DNA of 64,000 nt from an uncultured Dehalococcoidia bacterium (lineage in GTDB: Bacteria; Chloroflexota; Dehalococcoidia; Lucifugimonadales; UBA1123): positions 372,001 to 436,000 of the forward strand of contig CATOSI010000001.1 in assembly GCA_951812505.1 (NCBI GenBank). Direction: 5' to 3'. Made by a program: the position numbers and the translations under genes. The notes beneath the pieces were generated by a model. That model was not told the origin of the DNA. It saw only the letters and a list, made by a program, of their open reading frames with translations, and made no database searches. Shown piece by piece: positions 8,982 to 17,040 of this stretch; within the stretch, counting starts at the first letter, position 1, and each line of letters starts with the position of its first letter.

Positions 8982-9935
8982 ATGCCGAAAGTAGCCGTAC
9001 TCGATGATTACCAGAATGTCGCGCGGGACATGGCGGACTGGGACTCCCTCCCGGCGGGTGTGAGCGTGGATTTCTTTAGAGATCACCTGTCGGTGGATGG
9101 TGACGTCGCGCGGCGGCTGGAACCTTATGAAATAGTGGTGGCGATGCGGGAGAGGACGCCGTTTCAGAGAACGCTTTTCTCGCGCTTGCCGAATCTGAAG
9201 CTGCTTGTAACCACAGGAATGAGGAACGCCTCGATAGACATGAACGCGGCGGCGGAGCATGGCGTTACAGTGTGCGGCACCGACGGGCTGCCGTATCCGA
9301 CCGCTGAGTTGACCTGGGCGCTGATTCTGGCGCTGGCGCGGAAAGTGCCGACCGAGGACGTGGCAACGCGCAATGGCGAGTGGCAGGTGACGACGGGCGA
9401 GGGACTCCAGGGAAAGACGCTCGGAGTAATCGGACTCGGCAGGCTTGGTTCTCAGGTTGCGAGGATTGGTGGGGCATTCGGGATGAGCCTCGTTGCCTGG
9501 AGTCAGAACCTCACCGATGAGCGAGCGGCTGAGTTCGGCGCGAGCCTTGTATCGAAGGACGAGTTGCTGAGGGAGTCGGACATCGTAACCATACACCTGG
9601 TTCTGAGTGACAGGACGCGGGGACTTCTGGATGAGCGCGAGTTGTCCCTGATGAAGCCGTCCGCCTACCTGGTCAACACCTCGCGCGGCCCGATAGTAGA
9701 TGAATCTGCCCTCGTCGCCGCCCTGGAATCCAGCGCGATAGCGGGTGCGGGTCTCGACGTGTTCGACATAGAACCGCTGCCGCTCGATCACAAGCTCAGA
9801 TCGCTACCCAACACCGTCCTCACGCCCCACATGGGCTACGTGACCGCCGAGACGTACAGGATTTTCTATGGAGACGCGGTTGAGGACATTGCGGCGTTCC
9901 TTTCCGGCAACTCCGTTCGTGTGCTTTCGGAGTGA
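8982..9935 (+). CDS. D-isomer-specific 2-hydroxyacid dehydrogenase
   Basis: A 317-residue NAD(P)-dependent oxidoreductase of the D-2-hydroxyacid dehydrogenase family. The dinucleotide-binding loop GLGRLG is at 151-156. The catalytic triad is visible as Arg235 (VNTSRG), Glu264 (DIEP) and His283 (TPHMGY). It would interconvert a 2-keto acid and a D-2-hydroxy acid in the cytoplasm. The substrate (for example glyoxylate/hydroxypyruvate or phosphoglycerate-like) is not resolved, and there is no ACT domain. The stop overlaps the start of the VOC gene by 4 bases (GTGA), indicating translational coupling. Confidence 0.9.
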   Translation: MPKVAVLDDYQNVARDMADWDSLPAGVSVDFFRDHLSVDGDVARRLEPYEIVVAMRERTPFQRTLFSRLPNLKLLVTTGMRNASIDMNAAAEHGVTVCGTDGLPYPTAELTWALILALARKVPTEDVATRNGEWQVTTGEGLQGKTLGVIGLGRLGSQVARIGGAFGMSLVAWSQNLTDERAAEFGASLVSKDELLRESDIVTIHLVLSDRTRGLLDERELSLMKPSAYLVNTSRGPIVDESALVAALESSAIAGAGLDVFDIEPLPLDHKLRSLPNTVLTPHMGYVTAETYRIFYGDAVEDIAAFLSGNSVRVLSE

Positions 9936-10333
9936 GCATGATGAACAAACGTATTGTCTTGGAAACTGCCTCCGTTGTGCTGGATGTCGGGGACATAGAA
10001 CAGGAAGCTCAGTTCTGGGGGATCATGCTCGGAGAGACCCCTGGGCCGCTCCGGGGTGACGGTGGATGGCTTACGGTCGGATCACTCGACTCAACGACTG
10101 CGCTCATACTACAAAAGGTCCCCGAGTCGAAGGTGGTCAAGAATCGGTGCCACATGTGTTTCATCGTCCCCGATGTTGATGAGGCAGTTAGTCAGATAGT
10201 GGAACTTGGGGGAAGCCAGGCAAGCGGACCCCGGCAGGGTGGTGGAGTCACAATGGCCGACCCGGAAGGCAACGAATTCTGCATAGGCTCATTCCGAAGG
10301 ACTAAGGACGGCGAACGGATCCCTCTGTACTGA
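9932..10333 (+). CDS. VOC/glyoxalase-like domain protein
   Basis: A 133-residue single-domain protein (127 residues if the ATG at 9938 or 9941 is used). It has the vicinal-oxygen-chelate pattern: two beta-alpha-beta-beta-beta halves ending in MADPEGNEFCIGS, which matches the glyoxalase-like DPxGNxF signature. Such proteins are lyases, dioxygenases or resistance proteins, and the function is unknown. The GTG start at 9932 overlaps the hydroxyacid dehydrogenase stop by 4 bases, so the two are co-expressed and possibly act in one pathway. It converges with the S9 peptidase gene. Confidence 0.75.
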   Translation: MSMMNKRIVLETASVVLDVGDIEQEAQFWGIMLGETPGPLRGDGGWLTVGSLDSTTALILQKVPESKVVKNRCHMCFIVPDVDEAVSQIVELGGSQASGPRQGGGVTMADPEGNEFCIGSFRRTKDGERIPLY

Positions 10334-10383
10334 GGCTGAGTGGTAAAGAAGGCGTGTGCTAGGTGGATGCGCCCGTTTCAGCG

Positions 10384-12324
10384 TCAGCCCAGGTTTTCTA
10401 TCTCCACAGGCTCGATATCGTCGGCGAGGTCGAATCCTAGGATGCGGGAGTAGAAGTAGAGTTCCGCCTCGAGCGAGCGCTTTACGTTTGCTGAGTCTCT
10501 GAATCCGTGTCCCTCGCCCTCAAATGACAGATACGCTACTGGCAGGCCCTTCTCTCGCAGCGCCTCCAGCATCATCTCCGACTGTGGGGGAGGCACTACC
10601 CTGTCCTCCGTTCCCTGGAACAGGATGATGGGGCATGAAAGCCCGTCTGTGTGGTGGATGGGCGAGCGTTCCTCGTACAGGTTGCGGCGTTCGAGGTAGG
10701 GACCGACCATCGAGTCCAGGTAGCGCGACTCGAACTTGTGGGTGTATTCGGCCAGCGCGCCGAGATCGCTCACGCCGTAGTAACTCGCGCCAACTCTGAA
10801 GACGTCTCTGAAAGCAAGCGCCGCGAGTGTGGTGTAGCCTCCCGCGCTGCCACCGCGAATCATCAGCCGCCCACCGTCCACCTCCTCCGCCTCGACAAGG
10901 TGCAGCGCGGCGTTCACGCAGTCGGCTATGTCAACGATGCCCCACTGCCCATTCAGCCGTCGTCTGTACTGCGTGCCGTAGCCCGTGCTGCCACCATAGT
11001 TCACGTCCACTATGGCAATGCCCCGACTCGTCCAATACTGGTAAGGCAGGCTGAATGAGGTCATTGCCGCACCCGTAGGTCCGCCGTGACTGATGACCAG
11101 GAGGGGTGGCTTATCTCCTTCATCGGCTACGAAGTCCGCGTTCTTGGTAGGGTAGTAGAAGGCGTGGGCCGTCAGGCCGCCGTCTGTCTCGAACTCCATG
11201 GCTTGCGGCATGGAGATAAAGCCGTCGTCAACGGGAATCGAGCGGGATTCCCTGATGACGCTTATCTCCCCGGTGTACGGATCGAGCGAGAGCAGCGCGT
11301 CCGGCAGGCTCGCCGCACCCGCCTCCAGGATAACCCGCCCATTCGAGGCCCTTATATCGCCGCGCGACATCTCGGTGTACGGCGTGTCAATTGGGTTGAA
11401 CTCGGTTGTGCTAGGGTTTATGGTTGCGATTTTCCAGAAGCCGTTTTCGGCGTATTCACAAACAATGCGCTCGGCGGACTCGAAGGCATAGGTATGAGAA
11501 CCAAGCGCCCAGGCGGGCGCACCGAACTCAGCGGTCATCGGCGCAATGGCTTCGATGTGCCCGCCGCGCCAGCGATACAGGTTCCACCAGCCGGTACGGT
11601 CAGAGACGAAATAGAGAATGCCGTCCGGAGACCACTCCGGCTGGAAGATGGACTCGCCCGGCATCCCGGCTATCTTGCTTGGTGTGCCGACTGAACCGTC
11701 ATCGAGAATGTCCGCCGTCCACAGTTCTGTGCTGTCCCAGGGCATATTGGGATGGTCCCAGCTCAGCCACGCCATCGTCGTGCCGTCTGGGCTGACGGAA
11801 GGATATCCGTAGAAGTCGCTGCCGGATACCAGTACCTCGCCTTCGCCAAGGCCATCCAAGTCGAGGGCAACAATCTCGTTGGCACAGTCGTGATCGGACT
11901 CGCGGTGGTCTTCACGGACGCAGATAAGGCGGTTGCGAGCCTGGTCTATCATGCCGTCCGCGTAGCGCAAATCAACTCCGTCGGGTGTGATGGGTATAGG
12001 ATCTTCTCCCACACCCTGCTGACGATACACACGACCATCGGCGAAGTTGGAGAAGAGAATTGTTCCTCGATTTACCCAGAAGCAGAGACCACCGTATTCG
12101 TGGACACGCGTGCGGACATTGAATCGGGCAGGTGTGAAGTCCTCAGTCACGCCACCGTCGGGTAGGCGAACGATCACGTTTCTGCCGCCCTCGTGCGGCC
12201 TCTCTTCCACCCAGTAGAAGTGATCTTCATCGAGTGCAATCGAGCCGAGGCGTACGGAGTCCTGTACGACCATGTCCGGGGTAATAGGCGATTTCCAAGA
12301 GCCGTAAGGGGCTACCGTTGGCAT
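10384..12324 (-). CDS. S9-family (prolyl oligopeptidase-type) serine peptidase
   Basis: A 646-residue two-part enzyme. Residues 1 to about 390 form a beta-propeller with WSPDG-like blade motifs (for example PSVSPDG and PEWSPDG). Residues 400-640 form an alpha/beta hydrolase domain. The catalytic triad is Ser493 in GGSAGG, Asp574 in GTED and His606 in EGEGHGF; the oxyanion region reads SHGGPTG. No signal peptide is seen, so it probably acts in the cytoplasm on oligopeptides as a dipeptidyl or acylaminoacyl peptidase. It is transcribed alone, leftward, with the EthD-like gene upstream in the same direction. Confidence 0.92.
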   Translation of the reverse strand: MPTVAPYGSWKSPITPDMVVQDSVRLGSIALDEDHFYWVEERPHEGGRNVIVRLPDGGVTEDFTPARFNVRTRVHEYGGLCFWVNRGTILFSNFADGRVYRQQGVGEDPIPITPDGVDLRYADGMIDQARNRLICVREDHRESDHDCANEIVALDLDGLGEGEVLVSGSDFYGYPSVSPDGTTMAWLSWDHPNMPWDSTELWTADILDDGSVGTPSKIAGMPGESIFQPEWSPDGILYFVSDRTGWWNLYRWRGGHIEAIAPMTAEFGAPAWALGSHTYAFESAERIVCEYAENGFWKIATINPSTTEFNPIDTPYTEMSRGDIRASNGRVILEAGAASLPDALLSLDPYTGEISVIRESRSIPVDDGFISMPQAMEFETDGGLTAHAFYYPTKNADFVADEGDKPPLLVISHGGPTGAAMTSFSLPYQYWTSRGIAIVDVNYGGSTGYGTQYRRRLNGQWGIVDIADCVNAALHLVEAEEVDGGRLMIRGGSAGGYTTLAALAFRDVFRVGASYYGVSDLGALAEYTHKFESRYLDSMVGPYLERRNLYEERSPIHHTDGLSCPIILFQGTEDRVVPPPQSEMMLEALREKGLPVAYLSFEGEGHGFRDSANVKRSLEAELYFYSRILGFDLADDIEPVEIENLG

Positions 12325-12417
12325 ATCATTCCCCTTTCTTGATTCTATGAGAAGTGAGTCAGGGAAGGCTCAGCTCTGGATTATGCGTAGTCGTTCTGTC
12401 CTAATAAGGGTGAAAGC

Positions 12418-13086
12418 TCAGCCTTTCTCGAATGTCTTTTGCCAGACTCCGGGCGATTCGGGCAAGTGAATCATGGCCTTGCGCATACGGGCGTTGTCGG
12501 GGTGCGCAGTCTGCTGTCTGAGCCACTCCTCGCCCTTAGACACTTCGGTATGATCGAACTCGTACATTGTGAGATACTTGGGTTCGCCAGCTACAGCTGT
12601 GTAGCGTCGTCCGCGCCTTACGCCCTGAACAGTCTCGTAATTTGGCACGTACACCGTGTCGTACCACTGGTTCCATTCATCCTCTACATCGGACGGAATG
12701 TCCATGCGGCCGATCTGGAGCGCGGGAGCCATGGGGCTGCCCGCAATCTCGTCGGTCAGCCCGGCGGGGTGTATCATCTCGTACACGTTTCGGATGTATG
12801 TCGTCGCGACGTACTCAGGAGACATTCGTTTCGACCACTCGGTTGGGTTCGAGCGTACCTTGAGGTACTCGTCGGACTCCATTACGGCGGAGTTTTCCAG
12901 TTCGTAAACTGCCAGGTGTTTCGGTCCGCTGACCACTGCCTCGTAGCGCGCGGCGCTCAGGATACCCGGGATGGACAGGCGCTCCTCGATGTGTTCTTCG
13001 TTGTACCAGCGGTTGAACTCGTCTTCGATGTCCGCGGGGACCTCGCACCAGACCATCAAGAGTCCGGTGCCTTTCTTGTTAGCCAT
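12418..13086 (-). CDS. Tandem-domain EthD-like/dimeric alpha-beta barrel protein
   Basis: A 222-residue protein made of two similar halves, about 1-105 and 118-222. Each half has a VPxDxEDExNxWY segment (DIEDEFNRWYNEEH and DVEDEWNQWYDTVY), then a GxxxxxRYxAV strand and a PKxLxxYE strand. This is the pattern of EthD-like ferredoxin-fold domains, here fused so that one chain makes the usual dimer. The function is unknown; relatives are small enzymes or heme/aromatic-binding proteins. GGAGGAG precedes the ATG. It sits among catabolic genes. Confidence 0.7.
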   Translation of the reverse strand: MANKKGTGLLMVWCEVPADIEDEFNRWYNEEHIEERLSIPGILSAARYEAVVSGPKHLAVYELENSAVMESDEYLKVRSNPTEWSKRMSPEYVATTYIRNVYEMIHPAGLTDEIAGSPMAPALQIGRMDIPSDVEDEWNQWYDTVYVPNYETVQGVRRGRRYTAVAGEPKYLTMYEFDHTEVSKGEEWLRQQTAHPDNARMRKAMIHLPESPGVWQKTFEKG

Positions 13087-13179
13087 GACGCTCCTCCGTT
13101 GTCAGTTTTCAGCCGTTAGTTTACAGTTATCGGTACGAACTTGTCAGTTCCGAGCAGAAAGACTCTTGAAGGAGTAGAA

Positions 13180-13551
13180 ATGACTATTACGCAGGATGTG
13201 GAAGCGGCGATTGCAGGACTCGAGGAAGAGCGTCTGGCGGCGATGGTGGCGGCCGACGTCGATACGCTAGACAGGATACTGGCGGATGACCTGAGCTACG
13301 TACATACGACCGCTGCTATAGATACCAAGGAGAGCCTGACAAGCGGGCTGGCGAGCGGAAGGCTCAACTACGAGTCAATCACGCCAACCGCGGAGCGGGC
13401 GATCAGGACGTACAACGACTCTGCCGTGGTGCGAGGAGGCGCGCACGTGCACGTCAATGGCAACCACTTCTCGCTGGAGTACACCGTCGTGTACGTCAAC
13501 AGCAGTGGCGACTGGCAGATGACTTCCTGGCACGCGACTCGGCTGCCGTAG
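13180..13551 (+). CDS. SnoaL-like/NTF2-fold protein (DUF4440-type)
   Basis: A 123-residue cone-shaped NTF2-like protein. The order of features fits DUF4440: an N-terminal helix (ERLAAMVAADVDTLDRIL), DDLSYVHTTA, and C-terminal strands ending WQMTSWHATRLP. Members include polyketide cyclases, ketosteroid isomerase-like enzymes and binding proteins, and the role here is not resolved. The ATG at 13180 is chosen because GAAGGAG sits 6 bases upstream. It precedes the retropepsin-like gene by 35 bases in the same direction. Confidence 0.75.
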   Translation: MTITQDVEAAIAGLEEERLAAMVAADVDTLDRILADDLSYVHTTAAIDTKESLTSGLASGRLNYESITPTAERAIRTYNDSAVVRGGAHVHVNGNHFSLEYTVVYVNSSGDWQMTSWHATRLP

Positions 13552-13586
13552 CCGAATATGTCCATTCACATGATGGAGGAAACAAG

Positions 13587-13940
13587 ATGGGGTTCATTCA
13601 CGTTGACGTGGAAGTGTCGAACCCGGCGAACCCGGATGTGAGCGAGAGCGTTCGGGTAATGGTGGACACGGGCGCCACGCTGAGCATATTGCCGTCGAGT
13701 ATGTTGGAGAGGCTAGGAATCCAGAGACTCAGCAGGCGGAGGTTCCGGGGCTTCGCAGGCGTGGTGACGCGGGAGGTCGGAGGAGCATATATAGGCTACG
13801 ATGATGAAATAGCGTCCGTGACAGTCGTCTTTGGATCTGAGGATGACCCTCCGATACTGGGAGTCACCGCGTTGGAAGTATTGGGCTTTACGGTGGATCC
13901 TGTCAAGGGCAGTCTGAACCGGGTGGATATGCTTATATGA
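13587..13940 (+). CDS. Retropepsin-like aspartic protease-fold protein
   Basis: A 117-residue single-domain protein with the aspartic protease triad VDTGAT (Asp27), followed by SILPSSMLERLG and a C-terminal ILGVTALEVLGF strand equivalent to the retropepsin hydrophobic-Gly motif. One domain would have to dimerise to make an active site, as in retroviral proteases. It is not part of a retroelement. Substrates of such bacterial proteins are largely unknown. TGGAGGAAAC precedes the ATG. It is probably co-transcribed with the SnoaL-like gene and ends at a bidirectional hairpin. Confidence 0.8.
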   Translation: MGFIHVDVEVSNPANPDVSESVRVMVDTGATLSILPSSMLERLGIQRLSRRRFRGFAGVVTREVGGAYIGYDDEIASVTVVFGSEDDPPILGVTALEVLGFTVDPVKGSLNRVDMLI

Positions 13941-13947
13941 GGACATT

Positions 13948-13973
13948 GCGGGGCGACTCACAGGCCGCCCCGC
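13948..13973. terminator. GC-rich hairpin between convergent genes
   Basis: GCGGGGCG and CGCCCCGC form an 8-bp perfect stem around a 10-base loop, midway between the convergent retropepsin-like and LLM genes. There is no strong T-tract, so efficiency is uncertain. Confidence 0.6.
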
Positions 13974-13984
13974 ACACTCTCTGG

Positions 13985-15172
13985 CTAGTTGCCCGCCGCC
14001 GCCTCGACTTCCGCGTTTGAGAAGGCGGGCATAACTTCCTCGGCAAACTGCTCTAACTGCTCCACTATCACCGACTCCGGCGTGCCGACCGGGTGGCTGA
14101 CGCCTACCCTGTCCAGCCCCGGATAGGCTTCCTCCAGCTTCTTGAGCTGCTCGATGATCAGTTCAGGTGGGCCCGCGAGGAATCCGCCAGCGCTTACGGC
14201 GTCTTCGATGCGCGGCAGGTCGAAGGTCGGGGCCCGGGACGGATCGGACATGGCTTCTATCTGCTCGTCGCTCAGGGCGCGAACCAGTCGCAGCGGACCG
14301 AACATCTTCAGATTTTCCTCGTAGTATCCCGCGGCGGCTTCTATCGCCTCTTCCTGGGTGTCCGCGATGTAGAAGTGGAAGCCGATGGAGAGATTTTCGC
14401 CCAGAGCCAGGTCTCTGCCCCTGCGCGCGTTGGCGTCGCGGTAGGCTTCCATCACCCTGTGCATCGCGCCGCCCTCGGCCACGCCGCCGCCGATCATGCC
14501 TTTGATGCCGTGCTTCGCCATGAAGTCCAGGCCACGAGGGGTCGCGCTCTGTATCGGCTGCCAGCATTCGACAGGGAGGTTCACCGGACGCGGCACAAGC
14601 GAAATCTCCTTCAGCGTGTAGCCCCTGTAAGGTACTTCGGGCGGGATGGTGTAGTACTCGCCCTTGTGCGAGAACGATTCTTCATTGAAGGAGCGGAAGA
14701 TGACGTCAACTTGCTCTTCGAAGAGATTGCGGTTCGCTTCCTGGTCGAGAAGAGGAGAGCCGAATGTGTCCACCTCGCGGGTATGGTAACCGCGACCGAC
14801 CCCGAAAATGACGCGCCCGTTGGTAAGAATATCGGCGGTCGCGTAGTCTTCGGCAAGACGAAGAGGGTGCCACATCGGGGCGATGTTGAATCCGCATCCA
14901 ATCTTGAGGTTCTCGGTGAGGTGGGCGAGATGGACGGCGATCATGAGCAGGTTCGGAATGCACTCGTAGCCCTCGGGTTGGAAGTGGTGCTCGGCCATCC
15001 AGAAGGTGTCGTAGCCGAGCCTGTCCATCGTCTTGGCTATATTCTCGGCCTTGTCATAGGCCGTGACGAGGTGGTCGTTGTCGAAGTAGCGGTCGTTGAC
15101 CGCGGTGCCGGCGTAGCCGACGTTTTCCATGTCAACGTGGCCGGCGTAGAGGCTGTCGAACTTGGTGATCAT
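13985..15172 (-). CDS. LLM-class flavin-dependent oxidoreductase
   Basis: A 395-residue luciferase-like monooxygenase (TIM barrel). Typical features are MDRLGYDTFWMAEHHF near the N-terminus, RLAEDYATADILTNGRVIFGVGRGYH, and a C-terminal GGFLAGPPELIIEQL. Such enzymes use reduced FMN or F420 to oxidise an organic substrate; the cofactor and substrate are not resolvable here. The start at 15172 follows a GGGAGGAC ribosome binding site; upstream in-frame starts lack one. Together with the divergent RraA-like gene it suggests degradation of an organic compound. Confidence 0.9.
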   Translation of the reverse strand: MITKFDSLYAGHVDMENVGYAGTAVNDRYFDNDHLVTAYDKAENIAKTMDRLGYDTFWMAEHHFQPEGYECIPNLLMIAVHLAHLTENLKIGCGFNIAPMWHPLRLAEDYATADILTNGRVIFGVGRGYHTREVDTFGSPLLDQEANRNLFEEQVDVIFRSFNEESFSHKGEYYTIPPEVPYRGYTLKEISLVPRPVNLPVECWQPIQSATPRGLDFMAKHGIKGMIGGGVAEGGAMHRVMEAYRDANARRGRDLALGENLSIGFHFYIADTQEEAIEAAAGYYEENLKMFGPLRLVRALSDEQIEAMSDPSRAPTFDLPRIEDAVSAGGFLAGPPELIIEQLKKLEEAYPGLDRVGVSHPVGTPESVIVEQLEQFAEEVMPAFSNAEVEAAAGN

Positions 15173-15334
15173 GTCTGTCCTCCCTGTGAACGATGTAGAT
15201 ACCCAATATGGGCGAATGATAGAACAGGGGTGGTGTTTGAGCAAGTATCGCCGCGATTTGACAGCGCTGGCATGGGTTCATATCATCAACGCCGACTTGA
15301 ATGGCGATTCGATACGCGAGTTGAAGGAGGAGAA

Positions 15335-16075
15335 ATGGCTACGACTAATATGAGTCCTGTGGATGTGTCTCAGGACGTTCTTGATGGGCTGAAGAGTATC
15401 CCGACCGCGACGGTCTATAACGCGGTTCGCTCGATGGGGTCTCCACTGACGGTGTGCGAGGGTCTGGCGAACTTCACTCCGGGCAAGGAGAGGTTTGCGG
15501 CGAGGGCGCGGACGCTGAGATTCCTGCCAATGCGTCCAGATATTGCGAGCGAGAGGGCGCCGGGCGAGGAATCCGTCGAGTACGTGGCTATGGGCCGCTG
15601 CGGTTCGGGTGATGTGCTGGTGGCGGACATAATGGGTTCTAAGGAAGACGTGGTCGCGGGGGACGTTAAGCTGCTGCAACTGGCGATGAACGGGGCGGAC
15701 GGCGTGGTGATTGACGGCGCGATCCGGGACCTGGATGTGATGGTGGACGAAGATTACGGGCTGCGGGTGTATGCCAAGGCGCGCAGTTTCCATGGTAACC
15801 CGACGGCGATACCGGCTGAGGAGAATATCCAGATTCAGTGCGGCGGCGCTCTGGTGCGACCGGGGGACGTGCTTGTGGGAGACAATGACGGGGTCCTGGT
15901 GGTGCCGTCTTGGATGGCGGAGGCGGCGCTGGAGTGGGCGATAGACCACGAGGGCGCGGAGAATTACATCAAGGAGAAGGTACGAGCCGAGGGTGTCGCG
16001 CCGGGCAAGTATTACCCGCCGAATGACGATCTGATGGCGGAGTGGAGTCGTGTCAGGCAGGAGCGTGGCGGCTGA
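15335..16075 (+). CDS. RraA-like protein / HMG aldolase-family
   Basis: A 246-residue protein with the RraA fold. It contains the GDVLVADIMGS strand, GADGVVIDGAIRD (the metal- and substrate-binding loop in aldolase members of the family) and DVLVGDNDGVLVVP. Some family members are 4-hydroxy-4-methyl-2-oxoglutarate aldolases or dimethylmenaquinone methyltransferase-like proteins; true RraA inhibits RNase E. The catabolic context favours an aldolase or decarboxylase. A strong AAGGAGGAG site precedes the ATG at 15335. The long open frame running far upstream is antisense to the LLM gene and is not coding. Confidence 0.85.
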   Translation: MATTNMSPVDVSQDVLDGLKSIPTATVYNAVRSMGSPLTVCEGLANFTPGKERFAARARTLRFLPMRPDIASERAPGEESVEYVAMGRCGSGDVLVADIMGSKEDVVAGDVKLLQLAMNGADGVVIDGAIRDLDVMVDEDYGLRVYAKARSFHGNPTAIPAEENIQIQCGGALVRPGDVLVGDNDGVLVVPSWMAEAALEWAIDHEGAENYIKEKVRAEGVAPGKYYPPNDDLMAEWSRVRQERGG

Positions 16076-16094
16076 TTGGCTGCGGCTGTCCGCA

Positions 16095-16124
16095 TTGCGC
16101 AGGAATAGGGCTGTTTGCTATATT
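16095..16124 (+). promoter_or_regulatory. Promoter for tRNA-Ala
   Basis: TTGCGC (16095-16100) and TATATT (16119-16124) have an 18-base spacer. The mature tRNA begins 28 bases downstream of the -10 box, leaving a short 5' leader. Confidence 0.6.
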
Positions 16125-16151
16125 TAGGCTTGTCTTCCGCACCGATACTGT

Positions 16152-16227
16152 GGGGCTGTAGCTCATCTGGGAGAGCGCTTCAATGGCATTGAAGAGGTAG
16201 GGGGTTCGAGTCCCCCCAGCTCCACCA
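16152..16227 (+). tRNA. tRNA-Ala (GGC anticodon)
   Basis: A complete 76-base cloverleaf. The acceptor stem GGGGCTG pairs with CAGCTCC with one G-T pair. D-arm GCTC/GAGC, anticodon arm CTTCA/TGAAG with loop ATGGCAT (anticodon GGC at 16185-16187) and T-arm GGGGG-TTCGAGT-CCCCC are all present. The CCA end is encoded. It marks the left edge of the surface-glycan gene island, a common site for integration. Confidence 0.97.
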
Positions 16228-16254
16228 TGACGTAGATTTCCCCCAACTCCTCTC

Positions 16255-17019
16255 ATGGATCCTAAAAGCTTAGCAAAGCGAATTTTGCCTCCCACCGTGA
16301 TTCAGTCCCTTCGCGATTTCAGAACGAGGCTGCGGATGAGGCGTATCGGGATAATTGAAGTGGCTGAGTTGAAGCACGGTAGAGTTGCTTACCTTGGATC
16401 TGCATACGGCGGTTATGCTGTGCCTATTGAATCAGTTACGGGAGAAGTCGGACTGAGTTTTGGCGCAGGAGAGGACATTAGCTTCGAGACGACCGTTGCA
16501 GGGGAGTTCGGAGCAACGGTACATATTTACGACCCTACACCGGGGGCAATCGAGTATTGCAGACGAATCATAAGGGAATTTGAGAGGCAGAAGATGTACG
16601 GACGAATGTTTCTACATCCGTTCGGGGTTTGGTCTGAGAGTAAGGTCGAGAAGTTCTATTCCCCAATCAACCCCGCTCACATAAGCCACTCTATACTCAA
16701 CATGCAGAAAACTGATGAGTATTTTGAAGCTGAGTGTTTGTCCCCAACCGAGATTCTGGACCGTCTTCATCTTGATGAAGTTGCCTTTGTGAAACTCAAC
16801 ATTGAAGGCGCCGAGTATGAGGTGGTCAATGCTATGTTCGACTCTCACATCACGCCCGCAGTAATTTGCATCACATTTGACGAGCTACATTCTCCGATCG
16901 ACAAACGGGCTTCAGAGCGGATGAAGGCGTTAGTTGGGCGCTTTGCTGACGAGTCTTACTTGCCGGTGCATATTAGGGATTGCAAAGTCACCTATGTGCA
17001 TTCCGAGCAAGTAGAGTAA
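16255..17019 (+). CDS. FkbM-family methyltransferase
   Basis: A 254-residue SAM-dependent methyltransferase of the FkbM type. The core motif is FVKLNIEGAEYEVV, equivalent to the family VKIDIEGxE signature. An upstream glycine-rich SFGAGEDISFE segment forms the SAM loop. Such enzymes O-methylate sugars in surface glycans or polyketides. It starts 27 bases after the tRNA and points away from the other island genes, which all run leftward. Codon use looks less GC-rich than the core genes, as in other island members. Confidence 0.82.
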   Translation: MDPKSLAKRILPPTVIQSLRDFRTRLRMRRIGIIEVAELKHGRVAYLGSAYGGYAVPIESVTGEVGLSFGAGEDISFETTVAGEFGATVHIYDPTPGAIEYCRRIIREFERQKMYGRMFLHPFGVWSESKVEKFYSPINPAHISHSILNMQKTDEYFEAECLSPTEILDRLHLDEVAFVKLNIEGAEYEVVNAMFDSHITPAVICITFDELHSPIDKRASERMKALVGRFADESYLPVHIRDCKVTYVHSEQVE

Positions 17020-17040
17020 CTCATTTCCGACTAGTTCCAA

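Noticed and set aside
10334..10383. Terminator between the convergent VOC and S9 peptidase genes
   Set aside because: Only a 6-bp GGCTGA/TCAGCC pairing with a long loop was found, too weak to support.
13092..13140. TCAGTTTTCAGCC / TTATCGG-type strings, with similar ones at 36276-36304 and 41490-41525
   Set aside because: Short CAGTTATCAGTTTTCGG-like intergenic sequences are common and no specific structure or function can be supported here.
14093..15334. Open frame extending far upstream of the RraA-like gene
   Set aside because: It is antisense to the LLM oxidoreductase gene; the RraA domain begins at 15335 with a strong ribosome site.
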